Part shown: positions 46,336 through 56,900 of the stretch, piece by piece
Layout: the number at the start of each line of letters is the position of its first letter
How positions within the stretch are numbered: position 1 is the first letter of the stretch
Assembly (NCBI RefSeq): GCF_965363235.1
Contig: NC_134846.1
Location: 3,601,001 to 3,665,000, forward strand
Length of the DNA: 64,000 nt
Direction: 5' to 3'
Source: Mytilus galloprovincialis
Lineage: Eukaryota; Mollusca; Bivalvia; Mytilida; Mytilidae
The notes under the pieces: model-generated
What the model was told of the DNA's origin: nothing
Databases searched by the model: none
The model's input: the letters and a program-made list of their open reading frames with translations, nothing else
Made by a program: the position numbers and the translations under genes

Positions 46336-47723
46336 GAGTGAGTGCGTGCGTGAGTGGGTGGGTGAGTGAGTGTGAGAGATTATAAAAATAGAAAATGATA
46401 AAAAAAACATAAATATTAAAATATAACACACTAATAAACTAATAAAATTTGTTGGTAGTAATGGTTTAGTGTTTAATTATGTTAAAAGTATGGTTGATAA
46501 GAAGTAATCTAACTGTTGATACATCTTATGAAACTGCAATTTTCTTAGTTTAACAGTGTGTGTTGGATTTTAAAATATCGTGTCTGCTTATTAGTTCGTT
46601 AGTAATAAATCATTTCCTTCCATCTCTGAAACCGGACAAACAAACATACATATGACCTAACAAATAAGATTGTTTACCGGGTTTGTAATAACATAACTAA
46701 CACAACGGATGCAACCTGCTTTCGAAGCACATAAGATACCCCTCCAGTTTTTGGTGGGGTTCGTTTTGCTTGATATTTAGTTTTCTATGTTGTTTCTTGT
46801 GCACTTTTATTTGTCTGTGTGTTATTTTTTCTATTTTAGCATTGGTGTTGTCTGTATCTACAAATTTATATCTCGTTGTGTGATGGATTTACCATTGCAG
46901 TAGGTTATTGATAGTGCAAACTCCTAACAAATCATATCATAAAGTATATTACATATATACAGCGATCATGGTGGTAAAGAATTTAGATAACAATTTTGTT
47001 TCTTTTTCTCAAAGACTAGCACAATCATTATTTTTCTCGATCAAATGTAATGAATATTAGTCTATAATTTTTTTTTTCATTCTAACTCAAAGTAAAGTAA
47101 AATATTTAATAATTATGGTGTTTTATTAAACGGCAAACATTCTCAAATGCGTTTAAAAACAATCTAAAAAGGACCCCAGCACCGTCTTAAATTCAAAAAC
47201 GTTATGCACAAACACATAAAAGAAAACCGGTGTTAATAAATAAATTCATCATAGATACCAGGATTGGACTTTTTGTATTTGCTCCAGACGCGCGTTTCGT
47301 CTACAAAAAACTCATCAGTAACGCTCGAATAGTATAAGTAAAAATGGCCACAAAAAAAAAAAAAAAAAAGAAACGCAGTTAAAGAGGATTGACGACCAAC
47401 AGTTCTTAAATGTTATGCCAAACACAGCTTAGGTAATCTATTCCCGAGGTAAAAGATATCATTTATAAAGTTTTACAGACAATATATAAATATTGATCGT
47501 CACAAATCGGAATAGCGGAATAATCCAAGGTTATATTATCGATTTCTGTCGAGCAGGGCGTTTGATACAATTAAACTGCGTTATTAACCTTTGAAATAAT
47601 AGCATCACGAAAAATTTCATTTTTAAGTTACTTAGTGTATTGACTTAACGTACCTGCATGTGTGTTCTCTATCAAAGCAAAACACAGCAGTAGAGCAGTA
47701 AAGGTTTCTTTACAAGTGATCAT
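45161..47723 (-). CDS. Galaxin-like secreted protein, 14 double-cysteine repeats
   Basis: Two coding exons: 47723-47654 (70 nt) and 46263-45161 (1103 nt), together 390 codons plus stop. Exon 1 encodes 'MITCKETFTALLL' and further hydrophobic residues ending 'NTHA', a signal peptide, and ends at a GTACGT donor in phase 1. Exon 2 follows 'CTGATTTTCAAG' and restores the frame (G|AT, Asp). The mature part is 14 repeats of about 26 residues: 'CCGTVAYNPAYKSCCNGVLN' plus a basic hexapeptide (HKKERS type). Paired cysteines at this spacing are the signature of galaxin, a coral skeletal-matrix protein; molluscs have similar proteins. Function as an extracellular or shell-matrix protein is inferred. An acceptor-like 'GAATTTTTCAG' just before the ATG suggests an extra 5' non-coding exon. 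Repeats differ mainly at Asn/Lys after the second CC pair. Confidence 0.88.
46300..46376. repeat. Tetranucleotide microsatellite (TTGA)n/(GTGA)n
   Basis: 'TTGATTGATTGATTGATTGA' then GTGAGTGCGTGCG-type units, just inside the intron of the galaxin-like gene, 37 bp from the acceptor of its repeat exon. Confidence 0.9.
46725..46865 (+). mobile_element. Diverged Penelope-like 3' tail in the galaxin intron
   Basis: 'CCAGTTTTTGGTGGGGTTCG', 'TAGTTTTCTATGTTGTTTCT' and 'TTTTAGCATTGGTGTTGTC' match the tail family with more changes than the 52-53 kb copies. Antisense to the gene. Confidence 0.65.
47247..47444 (-). repeat. Hammerhead-bearing mussel repeat, copy C, in the galaxin intron
   Basis: The minus strand reads 'AATAGATTACCTAAGCTGTG' ... 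hammerhead ... 'CAATCCTGGTATCTATGATG'. An A run (plus strand 47352-47370) interrupts the middle. It has the same orientation as the galaxin-like gene, so its ribozyme is in the pre-mRNA. Confidence 0.8.
47281..47324 (-). ncRNA. Hammerhead ribozyme motif, weak stem I
   Basis: On the minus strand CTGATGA, a stem II of GTT/GAC (one wobble), GAAA, AC-GCGC-GT stem III and the cleavage-site C (complement of 47287) are all present. Stem I (GCGTTA with TGGAGC) has two wobbles and one mismatch, so it may be slow or depend on flanking pairing. Confidence 0.65.
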
Positions 47724-47989
47724 TTTTTCCTGAAAAATTCATTAGATGCGACCTATTATCTTACTTGTAATATTTTATAGAAGAATGGATTATAATAAGT
47801 AAAATTTTCGAATAAATAAAAACATAATTCATCAAAAACGTAAATAAAAAAAATACACCAACAGAATAAAGTTCAAATATTATTATAGAATTTGCATTGT
47901 TTTTTTTGTTGTTGTTAAAGGGTATTAGTATCCTGACACATTATGTACGTACCTGTCCAAATTCTAGAGCTTGTACTGTAATACAGTGG

Positions 47990-48125
47990 TGTCAACGTAT
48001 ATTTGTTCCGAATAATATTTGTTCCCGAAGGAAACAATATTATAATAATATTTGTTCTGCGGAAATTATGTCATGGAATATTTTTTCCTTCTGTATTATA
48101 TTTGTTCCACTGATATTAGGACCTT
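47990..48125. repeat. Short AT-rich repeats with TTTGTTCC
   Basis: Four or more variants of 'ATATTTGTTCC' and its reverse complement ('GGAAACAATAT', 'GGAATAT') in 130 bp. Related in wording to the 51717-51890 and 51965-52147 repeats on the other side of the recombinase gene. Confidence 0.55.
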
Positions 48126-48654
48126 ATGTTATATGTTGATGAGTATAACAAATGTTCCTATTTTGCTGAAGTTTAGTTTACACCTGATTGATTATTATAT
48201 AAATCAAAACAGATTTTAAATGCTGATTATATTCTTAACCAAAACAGATTAAATGCTAATTATTTGATTATTATGTAAAATGAAGAGTGTTAATATGAGT
48301 TAGATATATTCACCTGTACTCAACACCTGAATGTATACTAAAACATGGAGGCTGATGAGTATGAGAAAACATTTATTTTGAAGGTTAGTAAATAATGTTT
48401 ATGATAACAAGTTCAGTTGTGAAATATAAATGTTAATTCTAATGAGAAAAGTATCATTTAAAGGTCAAATATGCATACCAGCAATTGTCGATAATTCAGA
48501 AATAATTATTCCATGTCTACAACATTGGGAACAATTATTCCCCATATTCATGATAAATCATACCTGTTCTTATAATAATTGTAAATACCAATTTACCATT
48601 TCGGTAGTAGTAATGGATTGAATATAATAATATTTTTGGGTCGGAAAAGATATT

Positions 48655-48785
48655 ATAGGGTTATTGCATGAATATTAGGGAATATTGTCCCGAGTAGAAT
48701 TTTATATTGCACGAGCTTGCGAGTCCAATATATGTTCTACGAGGGACAATATTCCCCAATATTCATGCAATAACACTTTTATTGT
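48655..48785. repeat. Long hairpin 1
   Basis: 'AGGGTTATTGCATGAATATT' on the left is answered by 'AATATTCATGCAATAACACT' on the right; 'GGGAATATTGTCCC' by 'GGGACAATATTCCCC'; the centre is 'GCACGAGCTTGCGAG'. The arms are about 60 bp with few mismatches. There is no coding sequence. Confidence 0.85.
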
Positions 48786-48950
48786 ATAGAAATATAATAT
48801 TTGAAAGTAAAAATTGGTGTAAACTAAGATTTTGTCGTTGATGACGTCATGAATTTTGAAGATTTATTGCACTAGTGCAATATTAGAATTTATCGCACGC
48901 TAACTTTTTGTTACTTTCTGTGGGTAATATTATATTGCTATGCAATAATA

Positions 48951-49085
48951 TAGGGTTATTGCATTAATATTGGTGGATATTGCCCGAGCAGTATATCATA
49001 TTGCACGAGTTTACGAGTGCAATATGATATACTGCGAGGGCAATATCCACCAATATTAATGCAATAACCCTTTTATTATATAGTA
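48951..49085. repeat. Long hairpin 2
   Basis: 'AGGGTTATTGCATTAATATT' is mirrored by 'AATATTAATGCAATAACCCT', with 'GGTGGATATTGCCCGAGCAG' and 'CTGCGAGGGCAATATCCACC' inside and 'GCACGAGTTTACGAGTGC' at the centre. It has the same plan and outer bases as hairpin 1 but different inner arms that still pair almost perfectly. Confidence 0.85.
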
Positions 49086-50008
49086 ATAAATATTTTACAC
49101 ACAAAAATTATGTTTAACCAGTCAAAATACAAGTTTTTAAAGAAAAATATATCTTATTGCACCTTATGCGAATAAATGATATTTGCAATAGTGCAATAAT
49201 ATTTTCAATTTTTTTTTTGTTGAAAATTTAATTTTTTCTAAAACTTTTACTTAGAGTAAATTTGATCATTGTGATGAGACTAGTAACAGTCATTTTTTCC
49301 TGTTGACGGATGACAGACAGACAATGGACACCAATAAATTGAATAAGAAATTAACTTAGTAACAGAATACACTCAATACAGATGGACAAGTGGCGACAAT
49401 ATGGAAAACAGACAGCCTGACAATTGACGACAATAAACTGAACCAGATATTTTCTGACCGGATGACAGTTGGTATATTTTGCCGATTTCCAATACTAAGC
49501 AAGGAGGTATTGTGCAAGTATATTTCATGTGTTGTCAGCTCAGGATTTATATTTTTTTGTGTTACATTTAGTGAGTTGGTGATGCCTTTGCGACATTGTC
49601 CCATATCTGTTCTTTTTCATATTGGTAGCATTCCTATAAAAGAATGAAAGATTGTGCAAATATATTTTGTAGCATTCCAATATCATAAAAAGGACGAAAT
49701 ATATATTGTGTACAGTTCCAATAACTCAATTCAACACTATTGCCAAGGGCGATATTAATATGGTATTTTTTAAAGGCGATGAATGACATAGGACACCAAG
49801 TGACGACAATAAATTGAATGATGAATACAGATTTGTGTTGTTGTTTTAAGTTGCGATCCTGCCAATTGTTTGACAAAAATGTACTTTTAAAATGTACATG
49901 TAATCTATTATTGCATTGATGTCTTTTTTGTATTTGTTTAGAAAATAAATCAGTTTTCAACAATTTAATAAATAATATAAATTCAACAATTTAATAAGTA
50001 ATATAAAT
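49086..50008. other. No gene seen between hairpin 2 and the recombinase gene
   Basis: Overlapping frames at 49356-49963 have no recognisable content. Just before 50009 the sequence repeats 'AATATAAATTCAACAATTTA' about twice, which may mark the 3' end of the recombinase element. Confidence 0.5.
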
Positions 50009-51533
50009 TCAACAATAAAAAAGTGTCCTTAAATTCCACATAGGTTTTGAAAAGTCTCTGGCTAGAATTCTTGGGATTCGTCTGAAGATTCCAACGGAAG
50101 AAATTGGCTTGAATGTTTTCCTTGGCGGTTCATAACAGTAATTTTGCCTAGAATGTCTCTGACCTTCCCCATTTGACTGTTCCATGTTAAAGTTAATATT
50201 AAAAGTACAGTTATTCAGAACAGTGCCTTTACTGAACATGTTAGATAATGCCTCTGACGCACCTTTAGAAGATTGTTCATGAATATTATTAGGCGCAGCA
50301 GTATAAGAACAGACAGACTGTGAAGATGTGTCCATCGTCGGGCTCATTTGGTGTGAAACAGTAGAACGGTCAATCTTCTGTAAAGCCACATTGTTACATG
50401 TATTGTCACTTTCATTTGCAGTCACTGATTGTCCAACATGTCCAAGTGACGATTTAACACAAGTTAATACATCTGAATATTCCCTTTGCTCATTATCGGA
50501 GAGATCATCATCGTAAGCCTCAATTGAACTTGTACTTTTGTGACCAGATATATGTTTAATTTTGTCTCTAGGTACACCTGCCTTGCGAAGCGTTTTTATT
50601 GTTGTTTTACGCACACTGTGGTTTGTTTTACGGTCCATCCCAGCTTCTTTTGCGGCTATTGGCATCAAGTTTGCCAGCGTATTTTCTCCCATAGGCCTTG
50701 CGTAATACCATATCATGGATTCAACTCTTTCCATTGGAATACATGTCAAATAAAACGGTGACTCTGGTTCCATTACATTTTCCGGACGTCGAAGAAGATA
50801 TGCTTTAAAAAGTCGTATTGGACAGCGGTCAGATTTATTTTCATACATTCGCGGTTTAACTTTACGATTCTCTTTTCCCTTGGTTCCATCACGAGTTTTA
50901 GTAAGTCTCTCAGAAAATTCTAAATACTGTCGATTATCCACAGGGTCCTTCTTCATTAGAATATCTCCCAATTGTAATTGCCGATGTTAATTTCTACCAC
51001 GTAGTCCGAAACATTTTGTAAAATAGTACCAGAGAGAAAATATAAGTATTCTAGGTGTACCATCACCAAGCTGCCCCTGTTCCCACAACAAATCTTCTTC
51101 ATCCTTACTTAATGCCTTTGAAGCATTCGGCTTATGTCCTTTTCCTAGTTTTTTCAACTGGACCTTTTTTGCAGAAAGTGCTCTTGTTGCCAAATTAAAT
51201 TCCTTGTCACGTAATGAATGTGAGTACTCTTTCCTTTAAATACCTCTCGATACTGGCACGAATACCGTCAAACATCCCCGGTTCATATTTCTGTCCATTT
51301 TCTTTCTTTAAGGTTATGTAAAATTCAGACAAGAAAGCATCTAGTGTATTGTGAGGGATGTCCTCGATTTACCTCAACTCCCCCTTTCCAACCAGCCATT
51401 TGTATAATAATTTCAAGTCACGCTTCGTGCATTAACTGTTGATTTTTTTCTTTTGATCGTCAATAAAACTCATCACCATTTGCTTATCAATCATAGACTC
51501 TGTCAAATTATCTGTTTAAACGACGTCTGCCAT
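50009..51533 (-). pseudogene. Crypton-like tyrosine recombinase (DUF3504-type), broken
   Basis: The main open part, 50971-50009, encodes 320 residues with 'DRCPIRLFKAYLLRRP', 'HSVRKTTIKTLRKAG' (HxxR), 'HISGHKSTSSIEAYDDD' (GH, then the candidate Tyr nucleophile): the C-terminal half of a tyrosine-recombinase site. Upstream, 51193-50987 encodes 'LSKDEEDLLWEQGQLGDGTP' and 'WYYFTKCFGLRGRN', the conserved region before it. Further upstream, to the ATG at 51533, fragments such as 'YKWLVGKGEL' and 'DGIRASIERYLK' fit the core-binding half. This set is shared by Cryptons and their host relatives (ZMYM2/QRICH1/KIAA1958 family). It is intronless. An in-frame TAA separates the two downstream blocks, and further stops and one shift lie in the N-terminal third, so it is probably dead. 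The Asn-rich tail ('NNCTFNINFNMEQ') ends near 50009. Confidence 0.75.
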
Positions 51534-51716
51534 CTTGCTTTTCCAAACGACAACAAAGGATGAAATAATATGCATGCCGATTTCGGAACGCTTCAGCTTT
51601 TTTCCGGAAATGCGTGCAAATACAAAGATTTATTGCACGGTCGTTTTCTCGGGTGTTTTTATTAAAATAAACAAACAAATATTTATAACTATATAATAAT
51701 ATATAATATTTTTTTT

Positions 51717-51890
51717 TCCAATCAGGAATATATATTACATAATACTTTTTTCATTCGGAATAATTATTATATAATACTTTTTCCAATCGGGAATAAATAT
51801 TACATAATACTTTTTCCAATCGGGAATAAATATAACATAATACTTTTTCCTATCGGAATAATTATTACAAAAGATTTTTTCCAATTTTTT
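51717..51890. repeat. Tandem repeat of about 38 bp with TTTTTCCAATCGGGAATAA
   Basis: Four to five units of 'TACTTTTTCCAATCGGGAAT' followed by 'AAATATTACATAA', with ATTCGGAAT and TATCGGAAT variants. Just downstream (plus-strand right) of the recombinase gene. Confidence 0.8.
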
Positions 51891-51964
51891 CTTCATTTTA
51901 ATGAATGATATGTCAAAATGATCAAAGTCAAATTGTAATACCAGTCATTAGACAAAATTTCCAC

Positions 51965-52147
51965 CATAATATTTATTCCAAAGATAATTTATTATGTAAT
52001 AAAACTTCCTTTTGGAATTTATTTTATGTGATAAAAATTCTGAGTCATCGGTCCTTGTATTATGCTGATGGAATAAATATCACATAACAATAATTCCAAT
52101 TGGAACTTTTGTTACATAATAAATTATCTTTGGAATAAATATTATGA
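51965..52147. repeat. Long AT-rich inverted repeat
   Basis: 'ATTTATTCCAAAGATAATTT' with 'ATTATGTAATAAAA' on the left and its near-exact mirror on the right ('TTACATAATAAATTATCTTT' then 'GGAATAAATATTATG'). The arms are about 70 bp with a short centre near 52045-52070. Confidence 0.85.
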
Positions 52148-52232
52148 CAGAACTTATATTTTGTGACAGTGGTCGTCATTTGTTGATGTTTTATATCTTT
52201 CTTTTCTTTTCTGTCATTATTTTTTTTCATAC

Positions 52233-53042
52233 TGAAAGAGTTGGTATTACTTTGCTTCATAAAAAAGAATGGCCAACGTAGATACAAGTATCTTGTCTTA
52301 GGGAGGGATAAATACTACGTACTTTGTAAGGGATCACTCTTATTCAAACAAAAAAATCTCTGAAACTGATATTATCAAGATGCTTGATTTCTTGATTGAC
52401 AACATATTAGTTACGTTCGGAGGATGTGTTATTCAACTGACTGTCGGCATTCCTATGGGAACAAACTGTGCCCCTCTACTTGCCGCCTTGTTTCTTTATC
52501 ATTATGAGGCTGACTTCATGCAGGAACTTCTTAGGAAGAAAGATAAGAAGTTAGCAATATCCTTTAACTCTACTTTCCGCTATATAGATGATGTTCTTTC
52601 ACTAAATAATTCAAAATTTGGTGACTATGTGGAACACATCTATCCCATCGAGCTAGAGATATAGGATACTACAGATACAGTTTAGTCGGCCTCATATCTT
52701 GACTTAACCGCTTCACAAATGATATTGGATAAGTTCCTTACGTCGTAACTACAATTCCCTTCAAAAGTGACCTACCGAATTATAATATTTACCGAATTTG
52801 TTATCACATAAGCAACACGACGGGTGCCATATATGGAGCAGGATCTGCTTACCCTTCCGGAGCACCTGAGATCACCCCTAGTTTTTTGGTGGGGTTCGTG
52901 TTGTTTATTCTTTAGTTTTCCATGTTGTGTCATGTGTGCTGTTGTTAGTTTCTCTTTTTCATTTTTAGCCATGGGGTTGTCAGTTTGTTTTAGATTTATG
53001 AGTTTGACTGTCCCTTTGGTATCTTTCGTCCCTCTTTTATGC
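52233..53042 (+). mobile_element. Penelope-like retroelement fragment, RT end plus 3' tail
   Basis: A 5'-truncated copy of the family at 40938-43545. It begins 'GAAAGAGTTGGTATTACTTT'. The readable part 52380-52664 encodes 'GIPMGTNCAPLLAALFLYHY' (RT motif B) and 'FRYIDDVLSL' (motif C, YIDD). It then passes through a shortened junction to the 3' tail (52700-53042), ending 'TCTTTCGTCCCTCTTTTA'. Broken or incomplete; no endonuclease part. It starts about 85 bp after the inverted repeat at 51965-52147. Confidence 0.82.
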
Positions 53043-53282
53043 TGTTAGATTTCTTGTTTGAGTTACATTTTTTATTTCGGAACGGTTTATAACTATGGGT
53101 TATTTTATTGGCAATCATACCACCAATTACAAGTGTATCTCTTTGACACATGTCCGTAAATTGTTTTACTTTCTTATCTTGACTTCCGAAATCTAAACCA
53201 ATAAAATCGAAACCAACATAAATCTCATTTTTAAACTGTAGGTGTCAAACCTTATTAACTTAATTAACCTTGTTTATGTATA

Positions 53283-53716
53283 ATGCTAACCCTTCCGGAG
53301 ATCCTGAGATCACCCCTAGTTTTTTGGTGGGGTTCGTGTTGTTCTTTTTTTGTTCTTGTATTCTTTAGTTTTATATGTTGTGTCATGTGTGCTGTTGTTT
53401 GTTTGTCTTTTTCATTTTTAGCCATGGCGTTGCCAGTTTGTTTTAGATTTATGTGTTTGACTGTCCCTTTGGTATATTTCGTCCCTCTTTTAGACAAATG
53501 ATGTGTGAAAGCCAAATGTGTATAGATATCTAAATACGTGAGGATTGTATAACGACGCGTGTCACATGACGGCTGCTACATGTGAAGCAGGATGTGTGTA
53601 TCCATCCGAACCACTTGAAATTACCCCAAGATTTTGGTGTGGGTCTGTTTGATAGTCTTTTCCCTATTTTTAGCATGGTTCTGCTGGTATCTTTTGCCTC
53701 TCTTTCATCAAATATT
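53283..53716 (+). mobile_element. Two further Penelope-like 3' tails
   Basis: 53283-53497 is a well-kept tail ('CTTCCGGAGATCCTGAGATC' to 'TTTCGTCCCTCTTTTA'); about 53560-53716 is an older, shorter one ('TTTGGTGTGGGTCTGTTTGA', 'TATCTTTTGCCTCTCTTTCA'). Both lie on the same strand as the fragment ending at 53042. Confidence 0.7.
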
Positions 53717-53879
53717 ACTTAAAAGTTAAAGGGCACTCCATGTATTGTCAAAAACGTTCTTTTTGGCGTTAATATTTATTCACTTATAGGGTCGTTGCAT
53801 CGAAACTAAACACATTTATTATTAATAAACCAGTTGTTAGCATGACACGGGTTATGTTCTTTCATATATGTTATGATGG

Positions 53880-54455
53880 TATGATACTAAACCCCTCACG
53901 GGGAGGATTGTGTCTGATATTCATATGATGAAGACATAATTTTTCAATCAGTTTAATTGAAGTCCGGAGCTGGCATGTCAGTTAACTGCTAGTAGTCTGA
54001 TGTTATTTATGTATTATCGTCATTTTGTTTATTTTCTTTGGTTAAATCTTTTGACATCAGACTCGGACTTCTCTTGAACTGAATTTTAATGTGCGCATTG
54101 TTATGCGTTTAATTTTCTGCATTGGCTAGAGGTATAGGGGGAGGGTTGAGATCTCACAAACATGTTTAACCTCGCCGCATTTTTGCGCCTGTCCCAAGTC
54201 AGGAGCCTCTGGCATTTGCTAGCCTTGTATTATTTTAACTTTTAGTTTCTTGAGTACAATTCGGAGTTTAGTATGGTGTTCATTATCACTGAACCAGTAT
54301 ATATTTGTTTAGGGGCCAGCTGAAGGACGGCTCCGGATGCGAGAATTTCTCGTTGCATTGAAGACCTGTTGGTGACCATCTGCTGTTGTCTGCTCTATGG
54401 TCGGGTTGTTGTCTCTTTGACACATTCCCCATTTCCATTCTCAATTTTATTATAT
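53880..54455 (+). repeat. Dispersed mussel repeat with internal inverted segments
   Basis: It contains 'TCAGTTTAATTGAAGTCCGG' and, inverted, 'CGGACTTCTCTTGAACTGAA'; then 'CGCCTGTCCCAAGTCAGGAG' and the ending 'GTTGTTGTCTCTTTGACACA' + 'TTCCCCATTTCCATTCTCAA'. The ending recurs, inverted, at 2604-2680, 3760-3836 and 28378-28505, and the middle recurs inverted at 55910-56010. Confidence 0.7.
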
Positions 54456-55667
54456 ATGTAAACTGCATTTTATCTTAAGTTCACACCATGATTGGCTCAA
54501 TTTCAAACATGCTATTTCAGCATAACAAAAAAAAAACCCAAATTAGTTATGTTAATTGAAAATGTTCTAGAAAAATGTGTTCCAGGTAAGGTAAACAAAG
54601 AATGAATAGGTCAACAATTATGAACATCATTACATTTACCAGTACACTTATTACATGTGATTTAATGAAATTAGTCAATAATGATCGGCATGATTTTCAA
54701 GATTTTTTCAGATAAACATAAACAAATTAAATGATGCATATCTATAATTTGAGAAATTGTTCTATATAAAAAAAATATGTTCTTTACCTGATTCGTTTTT
54801 GAAAACGGAATGACTGTTTCAATATTTAGCATTTCTATACAAGTCAAATATTCGGTTATTTAAAAATCTATACATGTAAATGTCATTAAATATTAATTAT
54901 GTTACTAAGTGTTATTAGACTTTTGAAACATGTTACATGTATTTAGTGTTATTATCTTTTTAAACGATTGACAATTTGTCATGGTCTGTATTAAATTAGA
55001 GCTAAACGATGATGTTAGCAAATTATTTGAATTTGGTCACAAATATTGCTTGTTATATGTTTTAATGTTGTCTTATATAAATCCAATTTCATATTAGGCA
55101 TAATGAAATTTAAGGATTATGTACCCTTCTGTTGATTCAATGCTAAACATATGGAATTTTATAGAAAATCTTCAGTTTTTATCCTTGTACTATCATATTT
55201 GGCAATTTGATGAATGACAGATATAGGATTATTGCATACAAATCTAGCATTGATTTCCTTAAAACAAGTTTATTAATGTAGCTATTGGTTAAAAAAATCA
55301 AAATATTTACCAAATCAAGGACACCTTTTAGGGTGCGCTCGACTTTAGTGACTCAGCACGAGGTATTTTGGAATTTACAGGTTGGTTAGAACTTTTTGTA
55401 CAGAATAAACGCTAGCACATCATAGAAAAGCAAGTGAGTAATCTATGTTTCAGATTTTATAACAAAAACCTCTGTATTAAAGGCTGTGGATTTTTTTATA
55501 AAAATCTTGGTTTATTTGCCACAAAGTACTCTTTTTCTTTTAAATGCAAGGAAACAGTAAATTATAATGCTTTCCATCAAGTTTCCCCCTAGTATATGTA
55601 CAATATGGCGAATTAAATATGTACCAACCGTACTTTGAACGACAAAATTATTTTATATATAAAAAAG
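54456..55667. other. No gene seen
   Basis: AT-rich, with no splice-supported frame, RNA-like fold or repeat array recognised. Confidence 0.5.
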
Positions 55668-56050
55668 AATATGTGGTATGATTGCCAATGAGACAATTGT
55701 CCACAAGAGACCAAAATGACACAGACATTAACAACTATAGGTCACCGTACGGCCTTCAACAATGAGCAAAGCCCATACCGCATAGTCAGCTATAAAAGGT
55801 CCCGATAAGACAATGTAAAACAATTCAAACGAGAAAACTAACGGCCTTATTTATGTAAAAAAAAGAACGAAAAACAAATATGTAACACATAAACAAACGA
55901 CAACCACTGAATTACAGGCTCCTGACTTGGGACAGGCACATACATAAATAATGTGGCGGGTTTAAACATGTTAGCGGGATCCAAACCCTCCCCCTAACCT
56001 GGGACAGTGGTATAACAGAACAACATAAGAACGAACTATAAAAATCAGTT
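55668..56050 (+). repeat. Dispersed mussel repeat, copy c (long)
   Basis: It starts 'ATGTGGTATGATTGCCAATG' and contains 'CTTCAACAATGAGCAAAGCC', 'AGTCAGCTATAAAAGGTCCC', 'CTCCTGACTTGGGACAGGCA' and 'CCTGGGACAGTGGTATAAC'. It is the fullest copy here of the family also at 18537-18760; its 3' half is the inverse of part of 53880-54455. Confidence 0.75.
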
Positions 56051-56149
56051 GAAAAAAGGCTTAACCTGCTTAAATACAAAAATAAGAAAGCAATGAATGA
56101 GGCTGTTAAATTTGATGCCTATTTGTGCGTCTTTTCTAAATATTTGTTT

Positions 56150-56465
56150 GTTTTTATTGTTATCAAGATTATAACACATTGTTAACTGATGTATCCCTAA
56201 TTTTGACTTTTTTATAAATTATGTCTGTTTGTTTTGTTGACACATCGTTGTCAATAGAATGGAATTCGACGTGATTGTCGTACAAATGAGAGGTTAAGCG
56301 ATCTATGACCAGGTTCAATCTCCATTTTCTAAATTAGAAAATGTCTATACCAAGACAAGATTATGACAGTTGTTATCAACCGTTTGATGTGTTTGAGCCT
56401 TTGATTTTGCCATTTGATTAGGGACTTTCCGTTTTGAATTCTTTTCGAAGTTCAGTTTTTTTTTT
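56150..56465 (+). repeat. Dispersed mussel repeat, single-orientation copy
   Basis: 'GTCTGTTTGTTTTGTTGACA', 'GTCGTACAAATGAGAGGTTA', 'CATTTTCTAAATTAGAAAAT', 'GATGTGTTTGAGCCTTTGAT' and 'TTAGGGACTTTCCGTTTTGA'. The same family forms the foldback at 24345-24925. Partial copies of its 3' part lie near 57080-57180 and 61215-61400. Confidence 0.65.
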
Positions 56466-56559
56466 GTGATTCTACGTTTGGATAGCTCTTCCTTTATCTC
56501 GGCTGCTCATGATAAATGAAGTGTGCTCATTGACTTTTTTTGTGATTTGACAGACAAAA

Positions 56560-56900
56560 AAGGGGCGTAAGATACAATAGGGACATTCTGCTCAAAAGTC
56601 TATAATAAACTGACAACGTGATGTATAAAACAAAGGCCATTAGACAGACAAAAAATCAAAAACAGCATAGACAAATAAAGACTTAGCAATAGGAATCCAA
56701 TGAAATCTTGGGGTGAATTCAGATGCTCCGGATGTGCAAGTTGATTCTGCTCTATATGTGGCTTTTGTCGTGTTGTACATGCTAGTACAACCCCGGTAAT
56801 TAATCTAATGCGGTAGGTACGACCTTAAAAAGAACATCCATTATCATCTGTGAAACAGATATTTTATAACGGTCGACCAACTAGTGATGGCGTCAGTACA
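56560..56900 (-). mobile_element. Diverged Penelope-like 3' tail
   Basis: The plus strand reads 'GATGCTCCGGATGTGCAAGT', 'AATGCGGTAGGTACGACC' and 'TATTTTATAACGGTCGACCA', matching the complementary strand of the tail of the 40938-43545 element from its 3' end up to the base at about 41300. Older than the 52-53 kb tails. Confidence 0.65.
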
